18,597 nucleotides of DNA from Thioalkalivibrio sp. (lineage in GTDB: Bacteria; Pseudomonadota; Gammaproteobacteria; SpSt-1174): NCBI GenBank assembly GCA_011046015.1, contig DSBO01000174.1:1-18597 (forward strand). Reading direction: 5' to 3'. Both the position numbers and the translations under genes were made by a program. Shown piece by piece: positions 1 through 7,349 of the stretch (position 1 is its first letter; each line of letters opens with the position of its first letter). Below the pieces are notes generated by a model. The model searched no databases and had not been told where the DNA came from. It was given only the letters and a program-made list of their open reading frames with translations.

Positions 1-1063
1 CGGGCATGCCCGGGGCCACGTGATCGAGGATGGAGGGCTGGTAGAACGAACCCTCCCCCGCCAGCGGCCCGCAGCCGGTCACCGCCACCGCACCGGCCGC
101 GATCGACTCGGTCACCTGCTCATGCAATTCGTCACGCAGGTCCCTGCGCGCCAGGGGGGCCAGGGTGGTCGCCTCGTCCAGGGGGTCGCCCGGACGCAGC
201 GCCTCCACGCCGCGCCTGAAGGCAGCCACGAAGGCCTCGGCCACCGCGTCCACCACGATGAAGCGCTTGGCCGCGATACAACTCTGCCCGGCATTGAGAA
301 ACCGCGAAGTCACGGCCTGCTCCACCGCCCAGTGAAGGTCGGCATCCTCCAGCACCACGAAGGCATCCGAGCCACCCAGCTCCAGTACGGTCTTCTTGAT
401 CTCGCTGCCGGCCACGGCCGCCACGCTGCGCCCCGCCGGCTCGCTACCGGTGAGCGTCGCCGCCGCCACGCGCGGGTCGCGCAGCACCCCCTCCACCTGG
501 GAGGCGGAGATCATCAGCGTCTGGAAACAGCCTGCCGGGAAACCGGCCTCGCGAAAGACCTCCTCGAGCGCCAGCGCGCATTGCGGGACGTTGGAGGCGT
601 GCTTGAGCAGGCCCACGTTGCCCGCCATGAGGGCCGGTGCGGCGAAGCGGATCACCTGCCACAGGGGGAAGTTCCAGGGCATGACCGCCAGCACCACGCC
701 CAGGGGCTGATAGGCGACGAAGCTCTTGCCCGCATCCGACTCGATCGCCTCGTCGGCCATGAAACGCTCGCCGTGCTCGGCATAGTAATCGCAGGCCAGG
801 GCGCACTTGTCCACCTCGCCCAGGGCCTCGCGGTAGAGCTTACCCATCTCGCTGGTCACCAGCCGCGCGTAATGCTCGCGCCGCTCGCGCAGCACCGCCG
901 CCGCCCGGGCCAGCAACGCGCGCCGCTCGGCAAAGGGGCGCGCAGCCCAGGCCGGCTGCGTCTCGGTGGCAGTGGCCAGCGCCTGTTCGATACGCACCGG
1001 ATCCCAGGTATCGTACTCGGCAAGCACCTCGCCCGTGGCGGGATTCCTGGAACAGAAACTCAT
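1..1063 (-). CDS. NAD(P)-dependent succinate-semialdehyde dehydrogenase-type aldehyde dehydrogenase, C-terminus cut by window edge
   Basis: This enzyme would oxidise an aldehyde, probably succinate semialdehyde, to the acid with NAD(P)+. Translating the minus strand from ATG at 1063-1061 gives 354 codons open to the left edge, so the last ~100 residues of a usual ~455-residue Sad/GabD-like protein are missing. Visible motifs are the NAD-fold segment PWNFPLWQ, then TGSEPAGRSVA, the general-base segment LELGGSDAFVV (Glu about 228) and the nucleophile segment NAGQSCIAAKRF (Cys about 262). The 34-residue Glu-to-Cys spacing is normal for the superfamily. A good ribosome site (AAAGGAG) lies 6-7 bases before the start. 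It is divergent from the SDR gene at 1185. The motif set favours the Sad/YneI type over betaine-aldehyde enzymes; the exact substrate is inferred from family resemblance only. Confidence 0.88.
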   Translation of the reverse strand, partial: MSFCSRNPATGEVLAEYDTWDPVRIEQALATATETQPAWAARPFAERRALLARAAAVLRERREHYARLVTSEMGKLYREALGEVDKCALACDYYAEHGERFMADEAIESDAGKSFVAYQPLGVVLAVMPWNFPLWQVIRFAAPALMAGNVGLLKHASNVPQCALALEEVFREAGFPAGCFQTLMISASQVEGVLRDPRVAAATLTGSEPAGRSVAAVAGSEIKKTVLELGGSDAFVVLEDADLHWAVEQAVTSRFLNAGQSCIAAKRFIVVDAVAEAFVAAFRRGVEALRPGDPLDEATTLAPLARRDLRDELHEQVTESIAAGAVAVTGCGPLAGEGSFYQPSILDHVAPGMP

Positions 1064-1184
1064 GCCGGACTCCTTTGGTTTTGACTGCGCTTTACTCTAG
1101 TATACCTGTCCGGAACATGTGGGCAGGGGCCGTAGCGGCCGCTGCCTGTCCGAACGACCCACCAGTGACAGGAAAATCGTAACG
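1064..1184. promoter_or_regulatory. Divergent intergenic region between aldehyde dehydrogenase and SDR gene
   Basis: This 121-bp gap must hold promoters for both genes. TATACT on the minus strand (about 1098-1103) is a good -10 candidate for the dehydrogenase, but no convincing -35 sits at the right distance. On the plus strand, TTGGTT spaced 17 bases from TAGTAT is a weak candidate for the SDR gene. An imperfect 10-bp hairpin (1122-1131 with 1137-1146, 9 of 10 paired, loop GTAGC) lies in the presumed leader of the SDR gene. These calls are by eye and weak. Confidence 0.3.
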
Positions 1185-2132
1185 ATGCATGTACGTAAGG
1201 TCTGCGTACTGGGCGGCACGGGCTTCGTCGGCTCGCACCTCGTCGGCCAGCTGATCGCCAGTGGTCGTGACGTCACGGTGCTCACGCGCCGCATCCAGCG
1301 CCACCGTGATTTGCTCGTCTTCCCGGGCGTCCGCCTCGTCGAGGCCGACGTGCACGACCCCAAGGTACTGAAACAGCACTTCCACGGAATGGATGCCGTC
1401 ATCAACCTGGTTGGCATCCTCAACGAGAAGGGCCATGACGGCCGCGGCTTCCGGCGCGCGCATGTCGACCTCGCCCGCAGCGTGCTCGAGGCCTGCAAGG
1501 CCACCGGCGTGACGCGCCTGCTGCACATGAGCGCCCTGCACGCCGACGCCGGCAGCGGCCCCAGCCACTACCTGCGCTCCAAGGGCGAAGCCGAGAACCA
1601 CCTGCACACCTTCGGCGCACCCGTGGCGATCACCAGCTTCCGGCCCTCCGTCATCTTCGGCCCTGGCGACAGCTTCATCAACCGCTTCGCCAGCCTCGTG
1701 CGGATGACGCCCGGCATCTTCCCGCTCACCTGCCCCGGGGCCCGCTTCGCGCCGGTGTACGTGGGGGACGTCGTGGAAGCCTTCCTCAACGCGCTGGAAG
1801 ATCGCGACAGCTTCGGCAAGCGTTATGACCTCTGCGGCCCGCACGTCTATACCCTGAAACAGATCGTTCAGTACACCGCGCGCGTCAGCGGCCACCGTCG
1901 CCTCATCGTCGGCCTGTCGGACGGCATCTCGAAGCTCGTCGCCGTGCTCTCCGAATACGTCCTGCCGGGCAAGTTCTTTTCGCTCGACAATTACCACTCA
2001 CTCAAGGTCGACAGCGTGTGCAGCAACGGACCACGCTGCCCGACCTCGCTCGAGGCCATCGTCCCGGGCTACCTCGGCAACGCCGACCGCAACGCCCGCT
2101 ACCAGGTCCTGCGCGAACAGGCGGGGCGCTAG
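1185..2132 (+). CDS. NDUFA9-like atypical extended SDR (complex I NDUFA9 subunit family)
   Basis: This is a 315-residue NAD(P)-binding Rossmann protein of the atypical extended SDR family that includes mitochondrial NDUFA9 and bacterial nucleoside-diphosphate-sugar-epimerase-like proteins. The glycine motif CVLGGTGFVGSHL lies at residues 7-19, followed by an acidic stretch (VEADVHDP), NLVGILNE, and SALHADAGS before a Y-x-x-x-K-like segment (YLRSKGEAE), then FRPSVIFGPGD. I chose ATG 1185 because an AGGA lies about 10 bases upstream and the glycine-rich strand then starts at the usual place. An in-frame upstream start at 1119 would add 22 residues of arginine-rich sequence unlike the family. 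Bacterial members have been linked to quinone or membrane-associated metabolism, but the substrate is unknown. It is divergent from the dehydrogenase and 80 bp ahead of cca. Confidence 0.88.
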   Translation: MHVRKVCVLGGTGFVGSHLVGQLIASGRDVTVLTRRIQRHRDLLVFPGVRLVEADVHDPKVLKQHFHGMDAVINLVGILNEKGHDGRGFRRAHVDLARSVLEACKATGVTRLLHMSALHADAGSGPSHYLRSKGEAENHLHTFGAPVAITSFRPSVIFGPGDSFINRFASLVRMTPGIFPLTCPGARFAPVYVGDVVEAFLNALEDRDSFGKRYDLCGPHVYTLKQIVQYTARVSGHRRLIVGLSDGISKLVAVLSEYVLPGKFFSLDNYHSLKVDSVCSNGPRCPTSLEAIVPGYLGNADRNARYQVLREQAGR

Positions 2133-2142
2133 GCTCCTGGGG

Positions 2143-2198
2143 GTGAGGTGATGGGGGTGAGGAGAACGCCTCACGCCTATCGCCTCACGCCTCACGCC
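2143..2198. repeat. Inverted period-7 repeat element (GTGAGG.. / GCCTCAC)
   Basis: The left arm at 2143-2162 pairs with the right arm at 2169-2188 around the loop AGAACG. 17 of 20 positions are Watson-Crick and two more are G-U in RNA. Both arms are built of seven-base units. The right side reads GCCTCAC, GCCTATC, GCCTCAC, GCCTCAC from 2168. The left side reads GTGAGGT, GATGGGG, GTGAGGA from 2143. The element ends about 15 bases before the cca start codon and 10 bases after the SDR stop, so it would fold in any read-through transcript. There is no U-tract, so it is not a canonical terminator. Confidence 0.75.
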
Positions 2199-2212
2199 CG
2201 TACACTAGCCCG

Positions 2213-3433
2213 ATGCAGACCTACCTCGTTGGCGGCGCCGTGCGCGACAGACTCCTGGGCCGTCCCGTGAAGGAACGGGACTACGTGGTCGTGGGTGCCA
2301 CGCCGGAGGAGATGGTCGCCCAGGGTTTCAGGCCCGTGGGCAAGGACTTCCCCGTCTTCCTCCATCCCGAGACGAAAGAGGAGTACGCGCTGGCGCGTAC
2401 CGAGCGCAAGACCGCGCCCGGTTACCACGGCTTCGTCTTCCACGCCGCACCGGACGTGACGCTGGAAGAAGACCTCAGGCGCCGCGATCTCACCGTGAAT
2501 GCCATGGCCGAGGCGGCCGACGGCTCGCTGATCGATTATTTCGGCGGCCGGGCCGATCTCGAGGCGCGCCTGCTGCGCCACGTCTCCCCCGCCTTTGCCG
2601 AAGACCCGGTACGCATCCTGCGCACGGCGCGCTTCGCCGCCCGCTACGCACCGCTCGGGTTTCGCGTGGCCAACGACACGCGACAGCTGATGCAACAGAT
2701 GGTGACGGCCGGCGAGGTCGACGCCCTGGTACCCGAGCGGGTGTGGCAGGAGCTTGCGCGCGCACTGGCCGAGGATGCGCCCCAGGTCTTCTTCCAGGTG
2801 CTGCGCGACTGCGGCGCGCTGGCCCGCCTGTTCCCGGCGGTCGACGCCCTGTTCGGTGTCCCCCAGAACCCGGACATGCACCCGGAGATCGACACCGGCG
2901 TGCACACCCTGATGGTGCTCGAACAGTGCGCCCGGCTCACGTCCGACCCGGCGATCCGCTTCGCCGCCCTCACCCATGACCTGGGCAAGGGCAGTACCCC
3001 ACGCGACCAGTGGCCGAGCCACAAGGGCCACGAGGCGCGCAGCGTGCAGCTCGTCGAGGACCTCTGCGACCGCTACCGCGCCCCGCGCGAGTACCGCGAC
3101 CTCGCCGTGATCACCGCCGAGTGGCACGGCCACGTGCATCGGGCCGAGGAGATCGGGGCAGGCGAGATCGTGCAGGTACTGGAACGCACCGACGCCTTCC
3201 GCCGCCCCGGGCGCTTCGAGAAATTCCTCACCGCCTGCCACGCCGACAGCCTCGGCCGCACCGGCTTCGAGGACAGCCCCTACCCCCAGGCCGAGCGCAT
3301 GCGCCGCGCGCTGGAAGCCGCCCGCACCGTCGAGCCCGCGCCACTGGTCGCCCAGGGCCTGCGCGGCGAGGTACTGGGCGAGGCGATACACGCAGCGCGT
3401 ATCCGTGCCGTCGAGGGATTGGGAGAGGGCTGA
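2213..3433 (+). CDS. cca: CCA tRNA nucleotidyltransferase, multifunctional with HD domain
   Basis: This enzyme adds or repairs the 3'-CCA end of tRNAs. The 406-residue protein aligns by eye over its full length with E. coli Cca (about 412). The class II nucleotidyltransferase head has GGAVRD at 7-12 and the metal-binding pair in KERD at 20-23. E. coli has Asp at the first of those two positions where this protein has Glu21, a conservative change. RRDLTVNAM follows at 90-98, then the DPVRILRTARFAARY segment. The HD domain is present, with THDLGKG at 254-260 (His255, Asp256), which in E. coli gives 2',3'-cyclic phosphodiesterase and phosphatase activity. ATG 2213 aligns with the E. coli start, but no clear ribosome site precedes it because the GC-rich hairpin repeat is so close. 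It converges on the deacetylase gene across the heptamer array. Confidence 0.96.
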   Translation: MQTYLVGGAVRDRLLGRPVKERDYVVVGATPEEMVAQGFRPVGKDFPVFLHPETKEEYALARTERKTAPGYHGFVFHAAPDVTLEEDLRRRDLTVNAMAEAADGSLIDYFGGRADLEARLLRHVSPAFAEDPVRILRTARFAARYAPLGFRVANDTRQLMQQMVTAGEVDALVPERVWQELARALAEDAPQVFFQVLRDCGALARLFPAVDALFGVPQNPDMHPEIDTGVHTLMVLEQCARLTSDPAIRFAALTHDLGKGSTPRDQWPSHKGHEARSVQLVEDLCDRYRAPREYRDLAVITAEWHGHVHRAEEIGAGEIVQVLERTDAFRRPGRFEKFLTACHADSLGRTGFEDSPYPQAERMRRALEAARTVEPAPLVAQGLRGEVLGEAIHAARIRAVEGLGEG

Positions 3434-3467
3434 ACGGACAGGGATTCCGGGCGGACACGGGCATCGC

Positions 3468-3590
3468 GACTTGCGACTTGCGACTTGCGACTTGCGACTT
3501 GCGACTTGCGACTTGCGACTTGCGACTTGCGACTTGCGACTTGCAACTTGCAACTTGCAACTTGCAACTTGCAACTTGCAACTTGCGACT
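3468..3590. repeat. Heptanucleotide tandem array: 11 x GACTTGC then 6 x AACTTGC
   Basis: Seventeen uninterrupted seven-base units run from 3468 to 3586, followed by a partial GACT. The first eleven (3468-3544) are all GACTTGC and the last six (3545-3586) are all AACTTGC. No other substitutions are seen. The array fills the gap between the cca stop (3431-3433) and the stop of the convergent deacetylase (TGA, complement of 3590-3592), and its last base is part of that stop codon. Because 7 is not a multiple of 3 and the unit contains no stop in any frame, the array is open in all six frames and generates artefactual ORFs with ATCDLRL or QVASRKS repeats. Confidence 0.97.
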
Positions 3591-4510
3591 CAATCCACCA
3601 GCGCATCGATATGCGCAAAGGCACTGCGCGCCAGCGCGTGCAGCTCATACCCGCCCTCCAGCAGCGACACGATGCGCCCCTGCGCATGCCGGCGCGCGAC
3701 CGCCTGTATCTGCTGGGTGACCCAGCGATAGTCGTCCTCGCGCAGGGCGAGCATGGCCATGTCGTCCTCGATGTGGCCATCGAAGCCAGCGGAGATGAAC
3801 ACGAACTCGGGCACGAAGGCCTCCAGCCGCGGCAGCCAGTGGGCGGTGACCGCCTCGCGAAAGACGGCCCCGTCGGCGCCGGCAGGGAGCGGCACGTTGA
3901 CGATGTGCGGGGTATCCGTCTGCGCGCCGGTATGCGGGTAGAAGGGGTGCTGGAAGGTGGAACAGAACAGCACGCGCGGCTCGGCGGCGAAGATGTGTTC
4001 GGTGCCGTTGCCGTGGTGCACGTCGAAATCGACGATGGCCACGCGCTGAAGCCCATGGGTGGCCAGGGCATGGGCCGCGCCGACGGCGACGTTGTTGAAG
4101 ATGCAAAAGCCCATGGCCCGGTCGTGTTCGGCGTGGTGGCCGGGTGGGCGCACGTTGCAGAAGGCGCTGGCGATCTCGCCCTGCATGACGAGATCCACCC
4201 CGAGCACGGCACTGCCCGCGGCCCGCAGCGCGGCCTCCAGGGTATACGGGTTCATCAGGGTGTCCTCGTCGAGCTGCACGTAGCCTTCGACAGGCGCCCG
4301 GGCGAAGATCTCGTCCACGTAAGCCGCATCGTGTACGCGCTCCAGCTGTTCACGCGTGGCCGCCGGGGCGTCGTAATGACGTAACATCATGTTGAGACCC
4401 TGCGCGATGAGGTGATCCTCGATGGCCGTGAGGCGCTGGGGGCACTCCGGGTGATAGACGCCCATGTCGTGCTTGAGGCAGAGCGGATGGCTGATCAGAC
4501 CGACGAGCAT
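3590..4510 (-). CDS. Histone-deacetylase-family Zn-dependent deacetylase
   Basis: This 306-residue protein belongs to the arginase-fold HDAC/AcuC/acetylpolyamine amidohydrolase superfamily, which removes acetyl groups from lysine side chains or polyamines in the cytoplasm. Active-site landmarks are intact: RPPGHHAE with the His pair at 125-126, DFDVHHGNGT giving zinc ligands Asp163 and His165, SAGFD with the third ligand Asp244, and EGGY with the transition-state Tyr at 288. The N-terminal HPECPQRL is typical of bacterial class II-like HDACs. ATG 4510 has a good AGGAG site upstream. The stop codon borders the heptamer array. It is divergent, over 66 bp, from the PatZ-like acetyltransferase, which suggests protein deacetylation as the role; a polyamine substrate cannot be excluded from sequence alone. 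Confidence 0.93.
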   Translation of the reverse strand: MLVGLISHPLCLKHDMGVYHPECPQRLTAIEDHLIAQGLNMMLRHYDAPAATREQLERVHDAAYVDEIFARAPVEGYVQLDEDTLMNPYTLEAALRAAGSAVLGVDLVMQGEIASAFCNVRPPGHHAEHDRAMGFCIFNNVAVGAAHALATHGLQRVAIVDFDVHHGNGTEHIFAAEPRVLFCSTFQHPFYPHTGAQTDTPHIVNVPLPAGADGAVFREAVTAHWLPRLEAFVPEFVFISAGFDGHIEDDMAMLALREDDYRWVTQQIQAVARRHAQGRIVSLLEGGYELHALARSAFAHIDALVD

Positions 4511-4576
4511 GGCGGCTCCTGGTGAGTGACTGCCCTCCCGCTATATAGTCCCATTGAACGAGCGAGGCATGAGGAC
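4511..4576. promoter_or_regulatory. Short divergent promoter region between deacetylase and PatZ-like acetyltransferase
   Basis: Only 66 bp separate the two start codons, so their promoters must overlap or abut. The AT-rich CTATATAG at 4541-4548 is nearly symmetric and could serve as a -10 element in either direction. I see no good -35 partner and no obvious CRP-like or other operator. If TATATA is the plus-strand -10, transcription starts near 4553. That would rule out the GTG at 4526 as the start of the acetyltransferase. Confidence 0.35.
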
Positions 4577-7255
4577 ATGGGACCACATTATCTCAACAAA
4601 CTGTTCCGCCCGCACAGCATTGCAGTGTTCGGCGCCAGCGAGCGCGAGAACGCCGTGGGTACGCGGGTATTCGCGAATCTCCTGTCGGCGGGTTTCAAGG
4701 GCGAGCTGTATCCGGTGAACCCGAAACACAAGCGCGTCCAGGGCCGGCGCTGCTTCTCCTCGCTGGACAAGGTCGACGCCCCGGTAGACCTGGCCGTCAT
4801 CGCCACCCCGGCCGCCACCGTGCCCGGCATCATCCGCGACTGCGGTGAACACGGCATCCGGGCCGCAGTCATCCTCACGGCCGGCTTTGCGGAGATGGGG
4901 CGCAAGGGCGAGGCACTGCAGCAGGAGCTGACGGACACGGCGCGCCGCTACGACATGCGCATCATCGGCCCGAACTGCCTGGGGGTGATGCGCCCGGACA
5001 TCGGTCTCAACGCCACCTTCAGCCGCAACCACGCCCGCCCCGGTAATGTCGCGCTGATCTCGCAGTCGGGCGCCCTGTGCACGGCCATCCTCGACTGGGC
5101 CGAGGCGCGCGGCGTGGGCTTTTCCAGCGTAATCTCGCTGGGTGATGCCGCCGACCTCGACTTCGGCGACCTGCTCGACTACCTGGCCATGGATGACCGA
5201 ACGAAGAGCATCCTGCTGTACGTGGAGGGCGTCCGCAAGGCACGCCGCTTCATGAGCGGGCTGCGCGTGGCCGCGCGGCTCAAGCCGGTGATCGCGGTCA
5301 AGGCCGGACGACACGAGGCCGGCTCGCGGGCGGCGGCCTCGCACACCGGTGCGCTGGTCGGCGCCGACGACGTCTTCGATGCCGCCCTGGAACGCGCCGG
5401 CGCGGTGCGTGCTCACAGCGTGTCCGAATTCTTCGCCGCCGCCGAAATCCTCGCCCGCGATCTGCAGGTGCGCGGCAACCGCCTGGGTATCGTCACCAAC
5501 GGGGGTGGCCCCGGGGTGATCGCCACCGACCGAGCGATCGAGGTGGGGCTTGCCATCGCGACGCCGTCGCCTGCGAGCATGGAGGCGCTGAATCAGGCCC
5601 TGCCCGAGCACTGGTCCCACGGCAACCCGGTGGATGTGCTGGGCGATGCGCCCCCGGAACGCTATCGCGCCGCGGTCTCGACGCTGCTGGCCGATGAGGC
5701 CTGCGACGGTGTACTGGTCATGCTCACGCCCCAGGCCATGACGGACCCCGATGGCGTGGCCCGGGCAGTGATCGAGGCGCGCAAGGGCAGCGACAAGCCG
5801 GTGCTGGCCTGCTGGATGGGCAACGGCCACGTGGAGGCGGCCCGCGAGCGCTTCAGCGGGGCCGGCATTCCGGAGTTCAGCACACCCGAAGCGGCGGTCG
5901 AGGCCTTCGGCTATCTCGCCGCCTACACGCGCAACCAGCAGCTACTGCTGCAGGTGCCTGGCCCGCTGGCGGATCGCGCCGACGAGCATCGCGCCGCCGC
6001 GCGCATGATCATCGAGGCGGCACTGGCCGAGGGCCGGCAAATCCTCACCCTTACCGAATCCAAGGCGATACTCGCCGCCTTCCACATCCCGGTCACGCGC
6101 GCCGCGGCCGCCCGCAACGCCAACGAGGCGCTGGTGGCGGCCGAAACCGTGGGCTACCCGGTGGCGATGAAGATCGACTCCCCGGATCTCACCCACAAGA
6201 GCGACGTCGACGGCGTGCGCCTCAATCTGGCCGATGCGCAGACCGTGCGCTCGACCTTCACCGAGATGATGGACGCGGCGCGGCGCCTGGCGCCGCAGGC
6301 CGACATCCGCGGTGTGACCGTGGAACGCATGGCACGCAACCGCAACGCCCGCGAACTCATGATCGGCGTGATTCGCGACCCGGTGTTCGGCCCGGCCATC
6401 AGCTTCGGCCTGGGCGGCACCGCGGTGGAAGTCCTGCATGACCGCGCCGTGGCCCTGCCGCCGCTCAACGCGCGCATCGTCGAGACCCTGATCGGCCAGA
6501 CCCGCGCCGCGCGCCTGCTCGACCAGTTCCGGCAGCTGCCGCCGGTCAGGCGCAAGGGGCTGGAAGACACCCTGCTCAAGGTCTCCGATCTCGTCTGTGA
6601 ACTGCCCGAGGTGCGCGAACTCGACATCAACCCGCTGATGGCGGACGAGGCCGGCGTGGTGGCGGTGGACGCACGCATCGTCGTCGCCCCGCCCGGCAGC
6701 TCGCTCGACCGCTACGCGCACATGGCGATCCACCCCTATCCCTACGATCTGGTACACGACTGGCAGCTCCCGGACGGCACCCGCATCACCATCCGCCCCA
6801 TTCGCCCGGAGGATGCCGAGATCGAACGGGACTTCGTGCGCAACCTCTCCGAGGAGTCGCGCTACTTCCGCTTCATGCAGGCCCTGCACGAACTCACGCC
6901 GAAGATGCTCGTGCGCTTCACGCAGATCGACTACGACGAGGAGATGGCCTTCATCGCCGTCACCGAGGTCGACGGCCACGAGCAGGAACTCGGGGTGGCT
7001 CGCTACAGCATCAACCCCGACCGCGAGAGCTGCGAGTTCGCCCTGGTGGTCGACGATCGCTGGCACCACCGCGGTATCGGCTCGCAGCTGATGAAGAGCC
7101 TCATGCAGGCCGCCCGATCCAAGGGGCTCAGGCGCATGGAGGGCGAGGTGCTGGCCAGCAACCGGCGCATGCTGGAGCTGGCCGAGTTCCTCGGCTTCTC
7201 GCAGCGCCCGGGCACGGAAGACGTGGAGATCATCGAGGTGTGGCGGGAGTTGTAG
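4577..7255 (+). CDS. patZ: PatZ-like protein lysine acetyltransferase: NDP-forming acyl-CoA synthetase fused to GNAT
   Basis: This 892-residue protein resembles E. coli PatZ/YfiQ (886) and Salmonella Pat along its length. In order it has a CoA-binding domain (RPHSIAVFGASE, 11-22), a succinyl-CoA-ligase-like region (ISQSGALCTAILDWA, 161-175), the segment AASHTGALVG with His256, an ATP-grasp domain (GYPVAMKIDSPDLTHKSDV from about 526) and a C-terminal GNAT domain from about 735 with acetyl-CoA loop HHRGIGSQLM near 833. Pat proteins acetylate lysines, classically on acetyl-CoA synthetase, using acetyl-CoA. The enteric proteins are described as lacking the phosphorylated His of active ADP-forming synthetases; here the SHTG motif is present. 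I chose ATG 4577 because MGPHYLNKLFRPHSIAV fits the family N-terminus. GTG 4526 would place 17 extra codons across the likely promoter. Confidence 0.92.
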   Translation: MGPHYLNKLFRPHSIAVFGASERENAVGTRVFANLLSAGFKGELYPVNPKHKRVQGRRCFSSLDKVDAPVDLAVIATPAATVPGIIRDCGEHGIRAAVILTAGFAEMGRKGEALQQELTDTARRYDMRIIGPNCLGVMRPDIGLNATFSRNHARPGNVALISQSGALCTAILDWAEARGVGFSSVISLGDAADLDFGDLLDYLAMDDRTKSILLYVEGVRKARRFMSGLRVAARLKPVIAVKAGRHEAGSRAAASHTGALVGADDVFDAALERAGAVRAHSVSEFFAAAEILARDLQVRGNRLGIVTNGGGPGVIATDRAIEVGLAIATPSPASMEALNQALPEHWSHGNPVDVLGDAPPERYRAAVSTLLADEACDGVLVMLTPQAMTDPDGVARAVIEARKGSDKPVLACWMGNGHVEAARERFSGAGIPEFSTPEAAVEAFGYLAAYTRNQQLLLQVPGPLADRADEHRAAARMIIEAALAEGRQILTLTESKAILAAFHIPVTRAAAARNANEALVAAETVGYPVAMKIDSPDLTHKSDVDGVRLNLADAQTVRSTFTEMMDAARRLAPQADIRGVTVERMARNRNARELMIGVIRDPVFGPAISFGLGGTAVEVLHDRAVALPPLNARIVETLIGQTRAARLLDQFRQLPPVRRKGLEDTLLKVSDLVCELPEVRELDINPLMADEAGVVAVDARIVVAPPGSSLDRYAHMAIHPYPYDLVHDWQLPDGTRITIRPIRPEDAEIERDFVRNLSEESRYFRFMQALHELTPKMLVRFTQIDYDEEMAFIAVTEVDGHEQELGVARYSINPDRESCEFALVVDDRWHHRGIGSQLMKSLMQAARSKGLRRMEGEVLASNRRMLELAEFLGFSQRPGTEDVEIIEVWREL

Positions 7256-7261
7256 GACGTA

Positions 7262-7279
7262 TTGGCCTTTTGGGGCCAA
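7262..7279. other. Small hairpin between convergent genes
   Basis: TTGGCC at 7262-7267 pairs with GGCCAA at 7274-7279 around a six-base loop, six bases after the stop of the acetyltransferase. It lacks a following U-run on either strand, so it is at best a weak transcription end signal for the converging genes. Confidence 0.35.
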
Positions 7280-7291
7280 CACGCCGTCGAT

Positions 7292-7312
7292 GGTTCGTGG
7301 TTGGTCGTCCGT
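7292..7312. repeat. Degenerate period-7 repeat (GGTTCGT-like)
   Basis: GGTTCGT (7292-7298), GGTTGGT (7299-7305) and CGTCCGT (7306-7312) are three adjacent seven-base units. The second matches the first at 6 of 7 positions and the third at 5 of 7. It lies between the convergent patZ-like and DUF1207 genes. With so few units this is only suggestive; it is listed because two clear period-7 elements occur nearby. Confidence 0.35.
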
Positions 7313-7349
7313 TGCCGGGGCCTGTTTCACCTGGCAGCTTGACGAGAAC

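Noticed and set aside
20..1084. Plus-strand 354-codon frame
   Set aside because: It is the shadow of the aldehyde dehydrogenase on the minus strand, whose catalytic motifs are clear; the plus-strand product is Arg/His-rich and unlike any family.
1106..1159. Direct repeat CTGTCCGGAAC / CTGTCCGAAC as a regulator site
   Set aside because: Two short imperfect copies 40 bases apart in GC-rich DNA are too weak to support an operator.
1092..1997. Minus-strand 301-codon frame opposite the SDR gene
   Set aside because: Shadow frame; the plus-strand product has the Rossmann glycine motif and full SDR pattern.
3468..3590. CRISPR array
   Set aside because: The units are contiguous seven-base repeats with no spacers, and no cas genes are present.
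3228..4384. Long frames on both strands running through the heptamer array (ATCDLRL or QVASRKS repeats)
   Set aside because: The seven-base unit has no stop in any frame, so the array joins shadow frames of cca and the deacetylase; neither gene needs the repeat to be coding.
4526..4576. GTG at 4526 as the start of the PatZ-like gene
   Set aside because: It would put 17 non-family residues across the only AT-rich promoter candidate in the 66-bp divergent region; ATG 4577 fits homologues.
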